Assembly (NCBI GenBank): GCA_018069465.1
Contig: JAGPUW010000002.1
Coordinates: forward strand, 111,190 to 175,189
Origin: Gammaproteobacteria bacterium
Lineage (GTDB): Bacteria; Pseudomonadota; Gammaproteobacteria; Pseudomonadales; Porticoccaceae
DNA: 64,000 nucleotides
Direction: 5' to 3'
Positions 37,556 to 45,947 of the stretch are shown piece after piece. The notes below the pieces were generated by a model. The model searched no databases. It saw only the letters and a list, made by a program, of their open reading frames with translations, and was not told the origin of the DNA. The translations under genes were made by a program, and so were the position numbers. Position 1 is the stretch's first letter. The number at the start of each line of letters is the position of its first letter.

Positions 37556-38782
37556 ATGGCGGTAGGGTCGGGCGAATTGCCCCCAATGTTCCCGGTGAAG
37601 GGTTTTCGGCTGGCCACTGGCTGCGCCGGTATTAAAGTCGCCGGACGCAAAGATTTGGTCATTATGGCCCTTGCCGAGGGCAGCGAAATAGCGGCTGTTT
37701 TTACCCGCAACGCTTTTTGTGCTGCGCCGGTACAAGTGGCTAAAGCTCATCTGGGCAATACATCTATTGCTGATAGGCCCAGCCGTTATCTGCTCACCAA
37801 TACTGGCAATGCCAATGCGGGAACAGGTGAGCAGGGTTTGCGCGATGCTCAGCATTCCTGTGCCTCTCTCGCAGCAATTGCCGGTGTTGAGACGTCTCAG
37901 ATCTTGCCCTTTTCTACTGGTGTTATCGGCGAGCCTCTACCAATGGAAGCTCTGCTGGGGGCGTTGCCCGCAACATTTGACACCTTGAATGAAGACGGCT
38001 GGGCGGATGCCGCCGAGGGAATTTTGACCACCGATACTCGCCCCAAAGGGGCCAGCCGCCAAATCGATATTCAGGGTGAGGTCGTTACGATTACCGGCAT
38101 CACCAAGGGGGCGGGCATGATTCGCCCCGATATGGCGACTATGCTGGCCTATGTGGCGACCGATGCGCAGTGCTCCTCGGAGTACTTGCAGCAAGCACTC
38201 AATAACGCCGTCAATAAATCCTTTAATCGCATTACTATCGATGGTGACACCTCAACCAACGACTCGTTGGTGCTGGTTGCCACGGGTCAATCAGGCCCAG
38301 CTCTTAGCGATGAATGTGATCTGGCAGTGCTTAATGACGCCATTGAGCAGGTTTGTATTGAGCTGGCCCAGGCGATTGTTCGCGACGGTGAAGGTGCGAC
38401 CAAGTTTGTCACCGTGGAACTTATTGGTGGTGCCAGTGTTGAGGAGTGTCTCAAGGTCGCCTATACCGTTGCCGACTCGCCATTGGTTAAAACGGCACTA
38501 TTTGCCAGTGACCCTAACTGGGGACGCATTCTCATGGCTATCGGTCGTGCTGGTGTTGCTGATCTTGATGTCGAAAAGATAAAAGTCTGGCTGGATGATG
38601 TGCTGATTGCTGAGCACGGTGGTCGGGCCGCAACTTACACTGAGCAGGCCGGCCAGCAGGTGATGGATAAAGAAGAGCTGACAATTCGTATTGATCTTGC
38701 GCGCGGCAGTGTCAGTGAAACGGTGTGGACCACCGACCTGTCCTATGACTATATTCGCATTAATGCCGAATACCGAACTTAA
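37556..38782 (+). CDS. argJ: bifunctional ornithine acetyltransferase / N-acetylglutamate synthase ArgJ
   Basis: ArgJ transfers the acetyl group from N-acetylornithine to glutamate in the cyclic arginine pathway, with a possible acetyl-CoA-dependent side activity. The 408-residue precursor self-cleaves before a threonine, here T195 in KGAGMIRPDMATML. FKSFNRITIDGDTSTNDS-type residues (visible as SFNRITIDGDTSTND) and ASDPNWGRILMA in the beta chain are diagnostic. It lies 41 bp after secA with a GAGAGG ribosome site, and 9 bp before mutT. Confidence 0.96.
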   Translation: MAVGSGELPPMFPVKGFRLATGCAGIKVAGRKDLVIMALAEGSEIAAVFTRNAFCAAPVQVAKAHLGNTSIADRPSRYLLTNTGNANAGTGEQGLRDAQHSCASLAAIAGVETSQILPFSTGVIGEPLPMEALLGALPATFDTLNEDGWADAAEGILTTDTRPKGASRQIDIQGEVVTITGITKGAGMIRPDMATMLAYVATDAQCSSEYLQQALNNAVNKSFNRITIDGDTSTNDSLVLVATGQSGPALSDECDLAVLNDAIEQVCIELAQAIVRDGEGATKFVTVELIGGASVEECLKVAYTVADSPLVKTALFASDPNWGRILMAIGRAGVADLDVEKIKVWLDDVLIAEHGGRAATYTEQAGQQVMDKEELTIRIDLARGSVSETVWTTDLSYDYIRINAEYRT

Positions 38783-38791
38783 GCAAACAGC

Positions 38792-39205
38792 ATGAGAGGT
38801 GCCGCTAAACGCATTCATGTGGTTGCCGGTGTTATTTACCACCCCTCAAAACAACAGGTCTTAATTGCCCGGCGTCCCGACCATTTGCATCAAGGTGGTC
38901 TGTGGGAGTTCCCCGGTGGCAAGGTGGATTGTGGGGAAAACCCCGAGCAGGCATTGAAGCGAGAATTGATGGAGGAGCTGGCGATAGAAGTCGGCGATTG
39001 CTCGCCTTTTTTACTCACCGAGCACGACTATAAGGATAAGTTGATCGTGCTCGATGTGTGGGCTGTTCACAGCTTTATGGGCCAGCCCACAGGCAATGAG
39101 GGGCAGCGTGTTTGTTGGGTGGATATCAGCGCATTGAGCGACTACGAATTTCCCGCTGCCAATTATGCGGTGCTGGAAAAGGTCGTTGAGCATTCACAGA
39201 CATAA
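38792..39205 (+). CDS. mutT: 8-oxo-dGTP diphosphatase MutT
   Basis: This 137-residue Nudix hydrolase removes oxidised nucleotides from the pool. The Nudix box is complete: GGKVDCGENPEQALKRELME followed by EL (GxxxxxE...RELMEE). An ARRPDHLHQGGLWEFPGG stretch is typical of MutT. It follows argJ by 9 bp. In pseudomonads argJ and mutT are likewise adjacent downstream of secA, which supports the assignment. It converges on yacG. Confidence 0.92.
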   Translation: MRGAAKRIHVVAGVIYHPSKQQVLIARRPDHLHQGGLWEFPGGKVDCGENPEQALKRELMEELAIEVGDCSPFLLTEHDYKDKLIVLDVWAVHSFMGQPTGNEGQRVCWVDISALSDYEFPAANYAVLEKVVEHSQT

Positions 39206-39244
39206 TGTTCGAGAAAACCCCTCAATGATGAGTCCATAGCGCGT

Positions 39245-39475
39245 TTAATCATCCTGCCAATCTTCGCTATCTGCCAGCGCTGAATCACCAGCAATGGTGT
39301 TTTGTTCCGTCGCCCATTCGCCAAAGTCCAGCTGCTGGCAGCGTTTCGAGCAAAAAGGGCGGTTGGGGTAATTCTCATTCCAGTGCACCGGCTTCTTACA
39401 TTGAGGGCATTGCAGCACAATGTTGCTGGTGGAATTACTACTGCCGGACTTTGTGCTAGCTGTTTTATCAGACAT
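39245..39475 (-). CDS. yacG: DNA gyrase inhibitor YacG
   Basis: YacG is a small zinc protein that binds gyrase. The 76-residue product has CPQCKKPV (CxxC), NYPNRPFCSKRCQQLDFGEW (CxxxC) and the conserved DFGEWATE, with a short Asp-rich C-terminal tail. It lies 1 bp downstream of coaE, the normal arrangement in pseudomonads, and is probably the last gene of the pilBCD-coaE-yacG transcript. Confidence 0.94.
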   Translation of the reverse strand: MSDKTASTKSGSSNSTSNIVLQCPQCKKPVHWNENYPNRPFCSKRCQQLDFGEWATEQNTIAGDSALADSEDWQDD

Positions 39476-39476
39476 T

Positions 39477-40094
39477 TTATGCGGGTCCTTGAGCGTCGAA
39501 GGTCGCGGCTATCTTTAAATATTGCTGGTGTAATGCATCAACGGCGCCCTGTAAGTCTGCCAGTGAACCACTATTGTCGATCACATCATCCGCCAGTGCC
39601 AGGCGCTCCTTGCGCGGTAACTGAGCGGCGATAATGGCCTCTATTTGCTCGCGGCTATTATTGTCCCGCGCTGTCGCCCGTTCAATTTGTAACTCTTCGC
39701 TAACATCAACCACTAAAGCGCGTTGGGTTGATTTACGCTGGGCTGTTTCCAGCAACAGCGGTGATTCCAATATAGCGTAGGGGGTGGTGGCAGAAGCCAG
39801 TTCTGTGGCTATCCACTCACCAATTGCCGGGTGTAAGAGCTGCTCCAGCCACAGACGTTGCTGCTCGTCATTAAAGACAATAGCCCGCAGAGCAGCGCGA
39901 TCCATGGTGCCGTCATCTTGCAGAAGCTGTGGGCCAAAGTGTTCAGCGATGGCCTGTAGAGAAGGTGTGCCGGGTTCGACCACACGGCGCGCGGCAATAT
40001 CGGCATCGACCACTTTAATACCGTATTCTTTGAAACAGGCGGCGACAGCGCTTTTGCCACTGCCAATGCCACCGGTGAGACCGAGTACAAACAT
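39477..40094 (-). CDS. coaE: dephospho-CoA kinase CoaE
   Basis: CoaE makes CoA from dephospho-CoA by ATP-dependent phosphorylation. The 205-residue product starts at MFVLGLTGGIGSGKSAVA, with a perfect P-loop. The motifs VVDADIAARRVVEPG and ILESPLLLET follow. I chose ATG 40094, since an ATG six codons upstream would put extra residues before the usual MFVLGLTGG start. A 144-bp gap separates it from pilD; no clear promoter is seen there. Confidence 0.95.
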   Translation of the reverse strand: MFVLGLTGGIGSGKSAVAACFKEYGIKVVDADIAARRVVEPGTPSLQAIAEHFGPQLLQDDGTMDRAALRAIVFNDEQQRLWLEQLLHPAIGEWIATELASATTPYAILESPLLLETAQRKSTQRALVVDVSEELQIERATARDNNSREQIEAIIAAQLPRKERLALADDVIDNSGSLADLQGAVDALHQQYLKIAATFDAQGPA

Positions 40095-40238
40095 AGTTAA
40101 GATCCACAGCAAAAGATTGGCTGCAGATTATAGAGGAGGGAGCCCGAGTTAACAGGCCCTTGTTTTGCTAATTCTAAGTAGGCGAGTTCTAAACTGGCAA
40201 GAAATTAACGTTGAGAAAAGCTTAAAACCAACAAAAGT

Positions 40239-41099
40239 TTAAAAAAGTTGCAGATAACCGCTGGTGATTTGTTCCCCGGCCATTAAGGCAATCCAGCCCG
40301 CGATGGCGAGGTAGGGGCCGAAGGCAATTTGCGTCTGCTTTTCTCGGCCCTTCAGTAGAATGCCAATGGTGCCGATCAATGCACCAACGGCGGAAGACAA
40401 TAGAATGATGAGGGGCAATTGCTCCCAGCCCAGCCAGGCACCTAGGGCGGCGAGCAGCTTAAAGTCACCGTGGCCCATGCCCTCTTTGCCGGTGATCAAC
40501 TTAAAGGCCCAGTACACAGACCACAACACTAAGTATCCAGCGGCGGCACCGGCAACAGCGTCAGCCAGGGCAACAAAAGTGCCGGACATATTGACCAGCA
40601 AACCCAGCCAGAGCAGGGGCAGGGTCAGGTTGTCGGGCAGCAACTGGTGGTCTAAATCAATACCGGTTAGTGCAATCAACACCCAGGTAAACAGCAGTGC
40701 CCAGGCTGCTTGCGCAGTAAGCCCAAAGTGATAGACCACGGCAACGCTCAACAAGCCACAGAGCAACTCGACGATGGGGTACTGGATGGAAATGGGTGCA
40801 GCGCAAGTCTTGCAGCGACCTTTCAACAGCAGATAGCTAAGTAGTGGAATATTCTGCCAGGGCTTAATCAGCGTTTCGCAACTGGTGCAGCGCGACGGTG
40901 GATAAACCAGGCTGAATTTTTTGACCGCCTCAGGTGGCTCCTGGCCAAGAAAGTCGAGAGCATCGTGACGCCAACTGTTTTGTAACTGCAAGGGTAGGCG
41001 ATAGATCACGACATTGAGAAAGCTGCCGACGACCAAGCCTAAAATAAGACTCAGGGTGAGGATAAGCTCTAAAGGGTAGATGAAAATTGTTTGTGTCAT
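40239..41099 (-). CDS. pilD: prepilin leader peptidase / N-methyltransferase PilD
   Basis: PilD cuts the type IV prepilin leader and methylates the new N terminus at the inner membrane. The 286-residue protein has about seven or eight helices, a cytoplasmic zinc loop with two CxxC pairs (CTSC, CKTC), and the catalytic aspartates in LTGIDLDHQLLPD and GMGHGDFKLLAALGAWLG. Its known substrate here is PilA, encoded nearby. It lies downstream of pilC. Confidence 0.96.
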   Translation of the reverse strand: MTQTIFIYPLELILTLSLILGLVVGSFLNVVIYRLPLQLQNSWRHDALDFLGQEPPEAVKKFSLVYPPSRCTSCETLIKPWQNIPLLSYLLLKGRCKTCAAPISIQYPIVELLCGLLSVAVVYHFGLTAQAAWALLFTWVLIALTGIDLDHQLLPDNLTLPLLWLGLLVNMSGTFVALADAVAGAAAGYLVLWSVYWAFKLITGKEGMGHGDFKLLAALGAWLGWEQLPLIILLSSAVGALIGTIGILLKGREKQTQIAFGPYLAIAGWIALMAGEQITSGYLQLF

Positions 41100-41177
41100 T
41101 ACGGTGAAAGTAATTCTCTGTTTAGCGAGGATTGCGCGATATGTGGCTGCTGTGCCTTATTTTATGGTGACTACGGT

Positions 41178-42398
41178 TTAGCCGACTACCGCACCGAGCT
41201 GGAATATCGGTAGATACATGGCTATTAGCAAACCACCAACAAGCACACCAAGAACTGCCATAATCATTGGCTCAAGTAAAGCCGTTAAGTTATCGACGGC
41301 GTAATCGACAACCTCTTCGAAGTGGTCGGCGGCCTTTTCCATCATCTCATCCAGTGAGCCAGACTCTTCTCCGATGGAGGTGAGCTGTAATAGCATCACG
41401 GGGAAAATATCGGCCGCTCTCAAGGCGGTGTGTATGGTTAAGCCGGTGGTGACATCGGCTTGCACTTGCAATATGGCATCTCGGTAAACCGCGTTGCCCG
41501 AAGCACCAGCAACTGAGCCGAGGGCTTCAACTAATGGCACGCCTGCTGCAAAGGTGGTGGCCAGCGTGCGAGCGTAGCGGGCTATAACAGCATTATGAAG
41601 GATGGGGCCAACGGCGGGCAGTTTTAGTATGTATTTGTCGACCGCATCTGCAAATTTTGGCGAGCGAAGTCTGGCTGTTTTAAAGGCATAGCCAATGGCA
41701 ATTAAGGTGGCGAATATAATAAGCCACCATTTCTGGGCAAAGTCGGAAAGACCTACTACAAAAAGGGTAAAAGCGGGTAGGTCGGCACCAAAGCCGGTAA
41801 ACACTTCAGCAAAAACGGGTACGACTTTAATTAAAAGAATAGCGGTAACAATAATCGCGACAATAATGACCGCGATGGGGTAAGTCATTGCCTTTTTGAT
41901 TTTTCGCTTAAGCTGCTCGCTTTTTTCTTTATAAGTGGCGACCCGGTCAAGCAATGTGTCAAGGGAGCCCGAGTTTTCGCCAGCCTCAATTAGGCTGCAA
42001 AATAAATTATCAAAATGTTGGGGGTGCTTACGCAGTGCTGAGCCAAAGCTATTACCCGCAGCGACATCGGCATGAAGGTCGTCAATCAACTTTTTCATAT
42101 TGGGGTTGTCGGCACCTTCGGAAACGATTTCAAAGCTTTGTACGAGTGGTACACCTGCCTTCATCATCGTCGCCATTTGCCGACTAAATATGGCTATATC
42201 AGCAGGTTTGACTGCTTTGCCACTACCAAATAGGTCTTTGGGTTTTTTGCGAACCGATTTAGCAATAATACCTTGTTGGCGAAGTTGGGCTTTGATCAAA
42301 CTCGGGCTACTACCTCGCATTTCTCCTTTGATCTGGCGACCATCCTTGCTCTTGCCTTTGTAAACATAGATTTGCGCTGTAGTGCTTGCCGTTGCCAT
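41178..42398 (-). CDS. pilC: type IV pilus inner-membrane platform protein PilC
   Basis: PilC is the inner-membrane platform of the pilus machine, converting ATPase motion into pilin insertion. The 406-residue product has two T2SF domains, each seen as a cytoplasmic helical bundle followed by membrane helices. Motifs include FSRQMATMMKAGVPLVQSFE and ARTLATTFAAGVPLVEAL. The first 60 residues contain YVYKGKSKDGRQIKGEM, typical of PilC. It starts 3 bp after the pilB stop. Confidence 0.96.
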   Translation of the reverse strand: MATASTTAQIYVYKGKSKDGRQIKGEMRGSSPSLIKAQLRQQGIIAKSVRKKPKDLFGSGKAVKPADIAIFSRQMATMMKAGVPLVQSFEIVSEGADNPNMKKLIDDLHADVAAGNSFGSALRKHPQHFDNLFCSLIEAGENSGSLDTLLDRVATYKEKSEQLKRKIKKAMTYPIAVIIVAIIVTAILLIKVVPVFAEVFTGFGADLPAFTLFVVGLSDFAQKWWLIIFATLIAIGYAFKTARLRSPKFADAVDKYILKLPAVGPILHNAVIARYARTLATTFAAGVPLVEALGSVAGASGNAVYRDAILQVQADVTTGLTIHTALRAADIFPVMLLQLTSIGEESGSLDEMMEKAADHFEEVVDYAVDNLTALLEPMIMAVLGVLVGGLLIAMYLPIFQLGAVVG

Positions 42399-42401
42399 GC
42401 T

Positions 42402-44126
42402 TTAGTCTCTCGTTACTCGGTTTGTTTCTTCGAGGCTAATGATACCTTCTGCCGCTTTGTTTAATGCCGACTGGCGCAAAGTTCGAAAGCCTTCCTTCTT
42501 GGCCAGCTCGGCAATTTCAAGGGAGTTGCCGCCCTCCATAATGAGTTTCGCCACGGCGGGGCTTACCTCAAGCACCTCATAAATACCGACACGGCCCTTA
42601 TAGCCCTTGGCGCATTTTTTACAGCCGACAGCCTGGTGAAGAGTCACCTCCTCCAGGGGAATAGCCAGTGAGCCAAAACCTTCGTCGATAAGAATGTTTT
42701 CCGGAATATCTGTGGCAGGCTCTTTACAGGATTTACACAAACGCCGAGCCAGGCGCTGGGCAATAATCAGGCTGACCGATGTCGCCACGTTAAAAGCGGG
42801 TACGCCCATATTGAGTAAGCGAGTTAAGGTTTCGGGAGCGCTGTTGGTGTGCAGGGTTGATAACACCAGGTGACCGGTTTGCGCGGCCTTAATGGATATT
42901 TCGGCGGTTTCAAGGTCGCGGATTTCACCGACCATAATCACATCGGGATCCTGGCGTAAAAAAGCCCGCAGTGCCTCTGAAAAGGTCAGACCTATGCGCG
43001 CATTCATTTGCACCTGGTTTATCCCCTCAAGATTGATCTCAATGGGGTCTTCCGCAGTGGACAGGTTGCGCTCGGGGGTGTTGAGAATATTTAAGCCGGT
43101 ATACAGTGATACCGTTTTACCCGAACCCGTTGGCCCGGTCACCAAAATCATGCCCTGGGGCTGGTTCAGGGTCTTAAGGTAGGCCTCTTTCTGGTCGTCT
43201 TCATAGCCGAGGGCTTCAATACCCAGCTGGGCACTGGTCGGGTCGAGAATGCGCAGCACAATTTTTTCACCGTACTGGGTGGGCAGTGTGTTGACGCGGA
43301 AGTCGATAGCGCGTCGCTCAGACAGACGCATTTTAATGCGGCCATCTTGGGGCATGCGCCGCTCGGAAATATCCATTCGCGACATGACTTTTAGTCGTGC
43401 CGCCAGCCTGGAACCTAAATTGACAGGTGGTTTGGCCACTTCTTCCAGCATGCCGTCGGTGCGAAAGCGCACCCGATAACTCATTTCATAGGGCTCAAAG
43501 TGAATGTCGGAGGCGCCTTTTTTTATCGCATCGAGCAATAGTTTGTTCACAAATCGAACAATCGGGGCATCATCTTCATCGGCAGTAATTGCCTGGTCGC
43601 CAGGGGTATCACTGCCATCGATATCTATAGAGTCGAGCTGGGAGTCTTCAAGGGTGCCGAGAGAGCTGCCAATGTCCTCTTCGTTGTTTTCAATATAAGC
43701 GTCGAGTGCAATTTTTAGTTTGTCATATTCAACGACAATCGGCTCGACACTGGTGCCTACCTGAAAGCGAATATCATTAATCACATGGTGATTGGTGGGG
43801 TCAATGACACCAATTTGCAGGCGGTTGTTCTTTAACGAGAGTGGTATGGCCAAATGCTTTTGTAGTAATGCGGCATCAACAATTTTTTGCGGGCAGCTAG
43901 TAATATCAATGCTATTGAGGTCGAAGAGCGGCACACCGAATTCGTGAGCGGTAACGCTAGCCACCTGATAAGCGCTAAGGGTTTGCTGTTCGACTAAGTA
44001 CTGAGCCAGCGGGATATTGGCCTGGCTGGCACTTTTGCTGGCTTCAATGGCTGCTGCTTCATCGAGCAGGGCATCGCTGACCAGGCGCTTAGGTAGGCCG
44101 TGTAAAGCTCTATTACTGGCATTCAT
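42402..44126 (-). CDS. pilB: type IV pilus extension ATPase PilB
   Basis: PilB powers pilus extension. The 574-residue protein has an N-terminal MshEN domain (about residues 10-150; c-di-GMP binding is possible in this domain type), then the secretion ATPase: LVTGPTGSGKTVSLYTGL (Walker A), the Asp box FLRQDPDVIMVGEIRD, and a His box in TGHLVLSTLHTNSA. Four cysteines (CKSC, CKKC) form the zinc site. I chose ATG 44126, which matches P. aeruginosa PilB; the longer reading begins inside the pilA upstream region. Confidence 0.95.
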   Translation of the reverse strand: MNASNRALHGLPKRLVSDALLDEAAAIEASKSASQANIPLAQYLVEQQTLSAYQVASVTAHEFGVPLFDLNSIDITSCPQKIVDAALLQKHLAIPLSLKNNRLQIGVIDPTNHHVINDIRFQVGTSVEPIVVEYDKLKIALDAYIENNEEDIGSSLGTLEDSQLDSIDIDGSDTPGDQAITADEDDAPIVRFVNKLLLDAIKKGASDIHFEPYEMSYRVRFRTDGMLEEVAKPPVNLGSRLAARLKVMSRMDISERRMPQDGRIKMRLSERRAIDFRVNTLPTQYGEKIVLRILDPTSAQLGIEALGYEDDQKEAYLKTLNQPQGMILVTGPTGSGKTVSLYTGLNILNTPERNLSTAEDPIEINLEGINQVQMNARIGLTFSEALRAFLRQDPDVIMVGEIRDLETAEISIKAAQTGHLVLSTLHTNSAPETLTRLLNMGVPAFNVATSVSLIIAQRLARRLCKSCKEPATDIPENILIDEGFGSLAIPLEEVTLHQAVGCKKCAKGYKGRVGIYEVLEVSPAVAKLIMEGGNSLEIAELAKKEGFRTLRQSALNKAAEGIISLEETNRVTRD

Positions 44127-44358
44127 TCGTGGTTCAGGCCTGTGTTGGTGATGGTGGGCGGAGGGAGTGCCGCAAAGAATAGCGTCTAGCCCATGGAGTC
44201 TATTATAAAGCTGAAGCTTTTCAAGTAGAAAGCCAGCGCATTTCAAGTATATCTATAGGTTGTGCGACATGATCTGTGTTAGCTGATTCAAATGCTGTTG
44301 CGTGAAGTGGGTGAATACGGAAAGTGATTTTTTCTTCTGATCATAAAAGGCATAAAGC

Positions 44359-44437
44359 TGACAAAATGTGTCACTTGCTTAAATTCCTTGTCGTATAGCA
44401 GGATCGTACTACTGGGTGATAAAGTACTTATGTTGTC
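44359..44437 (+). promoter_or_regulatory. candidate PilR-binding region upstream of pilA
   Basis: TGACA-AAATG-TGTCA (44359-44373) is a perfect inverted repeat. Further TGTC motifs lie at 44389-44392 and 44434-44437. P. aeruginosa PilR binds tandem sites with a GTGTC/CTGTC core upstream of the pilA sigma54 promoter. Positions about 35-115 bp upstream of the -24 element fit an enhancer-binding protein. Exact site use is inference. Confidence 0.45.
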
Positions 44438-44470
44438 TTATCTAATTGATTATTAAATAAAAATAAAAAT

Positions 44471-44486
44471 TGGCACGTTAAGTGTA
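44471..44486 (+). promoter_or_regulatory. weak sigma54-like promoter of pilA
   Basis: TGGCAC (44471-44476) matches the -24 element exactly. At the correct distance, GTGTA (44482-44486) replaces the usual TTGCA, so the -12 box keeps G but has T instead of C. It is 66 bp upstream of the pilA ATG. Its location and the presence of pilSR in the window support the call; the -12 mismatch weakens it. Confidence 0.5.
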
Positions 44487-44552
44487 TTAAGTTTATTCGT
44501 GAGTGTTTGTCACACAGAAATTTTACCCCATATGTTACCCAGGAGATTCACC

Positions 44553-45023
44553 ATGCGAAAGCAAAGCAAACAGCAAGGTTTTACATTGATCGAACTGATG
44601 ATCGTTATCGCGATTATCGGTATTTTGGCGGCAGTTGCGTTACCGGCTTACCAGGATTACATCATCAAGGCAAAAATGTCAGAAGTTGTTTTGGCAAGCT
44701 CTCAATGCCGTACATCTGTTTCCGAAGTTTATCAAACTGCGAATGCAGGCACCGCTCCAGGTGCAAATGGCTGGGGGTGTGGTGAAGGCACTACCACAAC
44801 GCAATATGTTGCCAGTGTTGCTACAAACGCTATTGGCACTGTTGCGGTAACGGTACAAGGTATTGATGCTGCAGTGAATGGCTTTGTTCTAACCCTCGTG
44901 CCTGAGTCTGCTGTAGGCACGACTGCAGCACTTACTGATATTCCATCTCAAGTCAGTGGGTTTGTGTGTGGCGGTGCAGGTACTACCATACCAGTGCAAT
45001 ACTTGCCTGGGTCTTGCAAGTAA
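44553..45023 (+). CDS. pilA: major type IV pilin PilA
   Basis: PilA is the structural subunit of type IVa pili. The 156-residue prepilin has a nine-residue basic leader ending in G9, then F10 as the mature N-terminal residue, the conserved glutamate E+5 and the hydrophobic helix [20 protein letters not shown]. Two C-terminal cysteines (in VCGGAG and LPGSCK) should form the disulfide loop, and two more cysteines (C-51 region and GWGCGEG) may form another. ATG 44553 follows AGGAG; an upstream TTG/GTG-type extension is not needed. The gene diverges from pilB and is cut off from the next gene by a terminator. Confidence 0.95.
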   Translation: MRKQSKQQGFTLIELMIVIAIIGILAAVALPAYQDYIIKAKMSEVVLASSQCRTSVSEVYQTANAGTAPGANGWGCGEGTTTTQYVASVATNAIGTVAVTVQGIDAAVNGFVLTLVPESAVGTTAALTDIPSQVSGFVCGGAGTTIPVQYLPGSCK

Positions 45024-45037
45024 TAAAGAAGTATAAG

Positions 45038-45060
45038 GTAAATAGGGGTCAGACTCGATT
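45038..45060 (+). repeat. copy 1 of the RAYT-associated repeat
   Basis: This 23-bp sequence is identical to 45141-45163 in direct orientation. It lies between the pilA stop codon (45023) and the pilA terminator (45081), so it is transcribed with pilA. Its continuation (AAATAGACCC) allows a small GGGTC/GACCC hairpin. Confidence 0.85.
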
Positions 45061-45080
45061 AAATAGACCCTTTTCAAGAG

Positions 45081-45109
45081 AGCCCCGGCTAACGCCGGGG
45101 CTTTTTTTT
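45081..45109 (+). terminator. pilA terminator
   Basis: AGCCCCGGC (45081-45089) pairs perfectly with GCCGGGGCT (45094-45102) around a TAAC tetraloop and is followed by a run of T to 45109. It is a strong intrinsic terminator for pilA. Confidence 0.95.
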
Positions 45110-45140
45110 GCCTGTAAATTGAAGCTAGAAATTAAAAAAC

Positions 45141-45167
45141 GTAAATAGGGGTCAGACTCGATTTAAT
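45141..45167 (+). repeat. left end of the RAYT element (copy 2)
   Basis: GGGGTCAGACTCGATTTAAT (45148-45167) is perfectly repeated in inverse orientation at 45926-45945. Its first part also matches copy 1 directly over 23 bp. Confidence 0.88.
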
Positions 45168-45222
45168 TCGGATTCTGTACTAGTTTTAACCTTCTCATCC
45201 GATTTTCTTGAAAGGGCATGTT

Positions 45223-45930
45223 ATGGCGCGATTAGCGCGATGTTTTGTTGAAGGTCAGCCCCAGCATATTATTCAGCGGGGCAATAATAGAGAGCCCATC
45301 TTTGCCGTCGAGCGGGACTATCTGTTTTATCTGGAGTGCTTGCAGGAGGCTGCCGAGCAGCATGGGCTGGCTATACACAGTTATGTCTTGATGACTAACC
45401 ATGTACATTTATTGGTGACGCCGCAGACGCAGCACAGTATTGGTAAAACGCTGCAATCTCTCGGGCGACGTTACGTGCAGCATTTTAATCGTAGTTACCG
45501 GCGCACGGGCACCTTGTGGGAGGGGCGATATAAGGCAACGCTTATCGACAGCGAACGTTATCTGTTAACTTGCATGCGCTATATTGAGCTCAACCCCGTG
45601 CGTGCGAAGATGGTTGATCACCCCAATGAGTACCCCTGGAGCAGCTACCGGATTAATGCGGAGGGTGAGAGCAGTGTTCTGCTTGAAGCCCATGACTTGT
45701 ATTGTCGCCTGGGCCGCAGTGAAAATTTACGGCTGGCCGCTTATCGTGCGCTGTTCGCGGCTAGCTTGGATAAGCTTGATGTCGATGCTATTCGCGAGGC
45801 GACGAATACGGGTTGGGCCTTAGGGGATGGGCTGTTTCGAGACAAAATTGAGCGTTTATCGGGTCGTCGGACGGCCCCGAAATCGAGGGGCCGTCCACGG
45901 AAGGCTAAAGACTTAGAAAAAAGAAATTAA
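45223..45930 (+). CDS. REP-associated tyrosine transposase (RAYT, IS200-like Y1 family)
   Basis: This 235-residue single-strand DNA transposase-like protein has the HUH metal motif as H60-V-H62 in MTNHVHLLV. It has the family core GTLWEGRYKATLIDSERYL and CMRYIELNPVRAKMV, and a basic C terminus (RGRPRKAKDLEKR). The N-terminal RLARCFVEGQPQHIIQRGNN is also characteristic. The ATG at 45223 is preceded by AAAGGG; a TTG upstream overlaps that site. The stop codon lies inside the right inverted repeat. The gene is intact and could be active, perhaps domesticated as other RAYTs are. Confidence 0.92.
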   Translation: MARLARCFVEGQPQHIIQRGNNREPIFAVERDYLFYLECLQEAAEQHGLAIHSYVLMTNHVHLLVTPQTQHSIGKTLQSLGRRYVQHFNRSYRRTGTLWEGRYKATLIDSERYLLTCMRYIELNPVRAKMVDHPNEYPWSSYRINAEGESSVLLEAHDLYCRLGRSENLRLAAYRALFAASLDKLDVDAIREATNTGWALGDGLFRDKIERLSGRRTAPKSRGRPRKAKDLEKRN

Positions 45931-45945
45931 ATCGAGTCTGACCCC
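45926..45945 (-). repeat. right end of the RAYT element (copy 3, inverted)
   Basis: This is the reverse complement of 45148-45167. It contains the transposase stop codon (45928-45930) and lies 2 bp from the stop codon of the converging acyl-CoA dehydrogenase gene (45948). Confidence 0.88.
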
Positions 45946-45947
45946 AA

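Larger units (their letters stand above)
44127..44552. other. divergent pilB/pilA control region
   Basis: This 426-bp region is AT-rich and contains no gene I can support apart from the ends of flanking reading frames. It holds a weak sigma54-like element and several TGTC motifs, listed separately. Its left half is the leader of pilB. No strong sigma70 promoter for pilB was recognised. Confidence 0.6.
45148..45945 (+). mobile_element. RAYT-type element with 20-bp inverted ends
   Basis: A 798-bp unit is bounded by perfect 20-bp inverted repeats and contains one gene for a Y1/HUH transposase. Such single-gene units with their own terminal palindromic repeats are typical of REP-associated tyrosine transposases rather than classical IS elements. 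A third, orphan repeat lies 103 bp to the left. No target duplication is evident. Confidence 0.8.

Noticed and set aside
41178..44126. pilB-pilC as type II secretion genes (gspE-gspF)
   Set aside because: Adjacent pilA and pilD, the pilBCD-coaE-yacG order and PilB-like sequence all favour the pilus.
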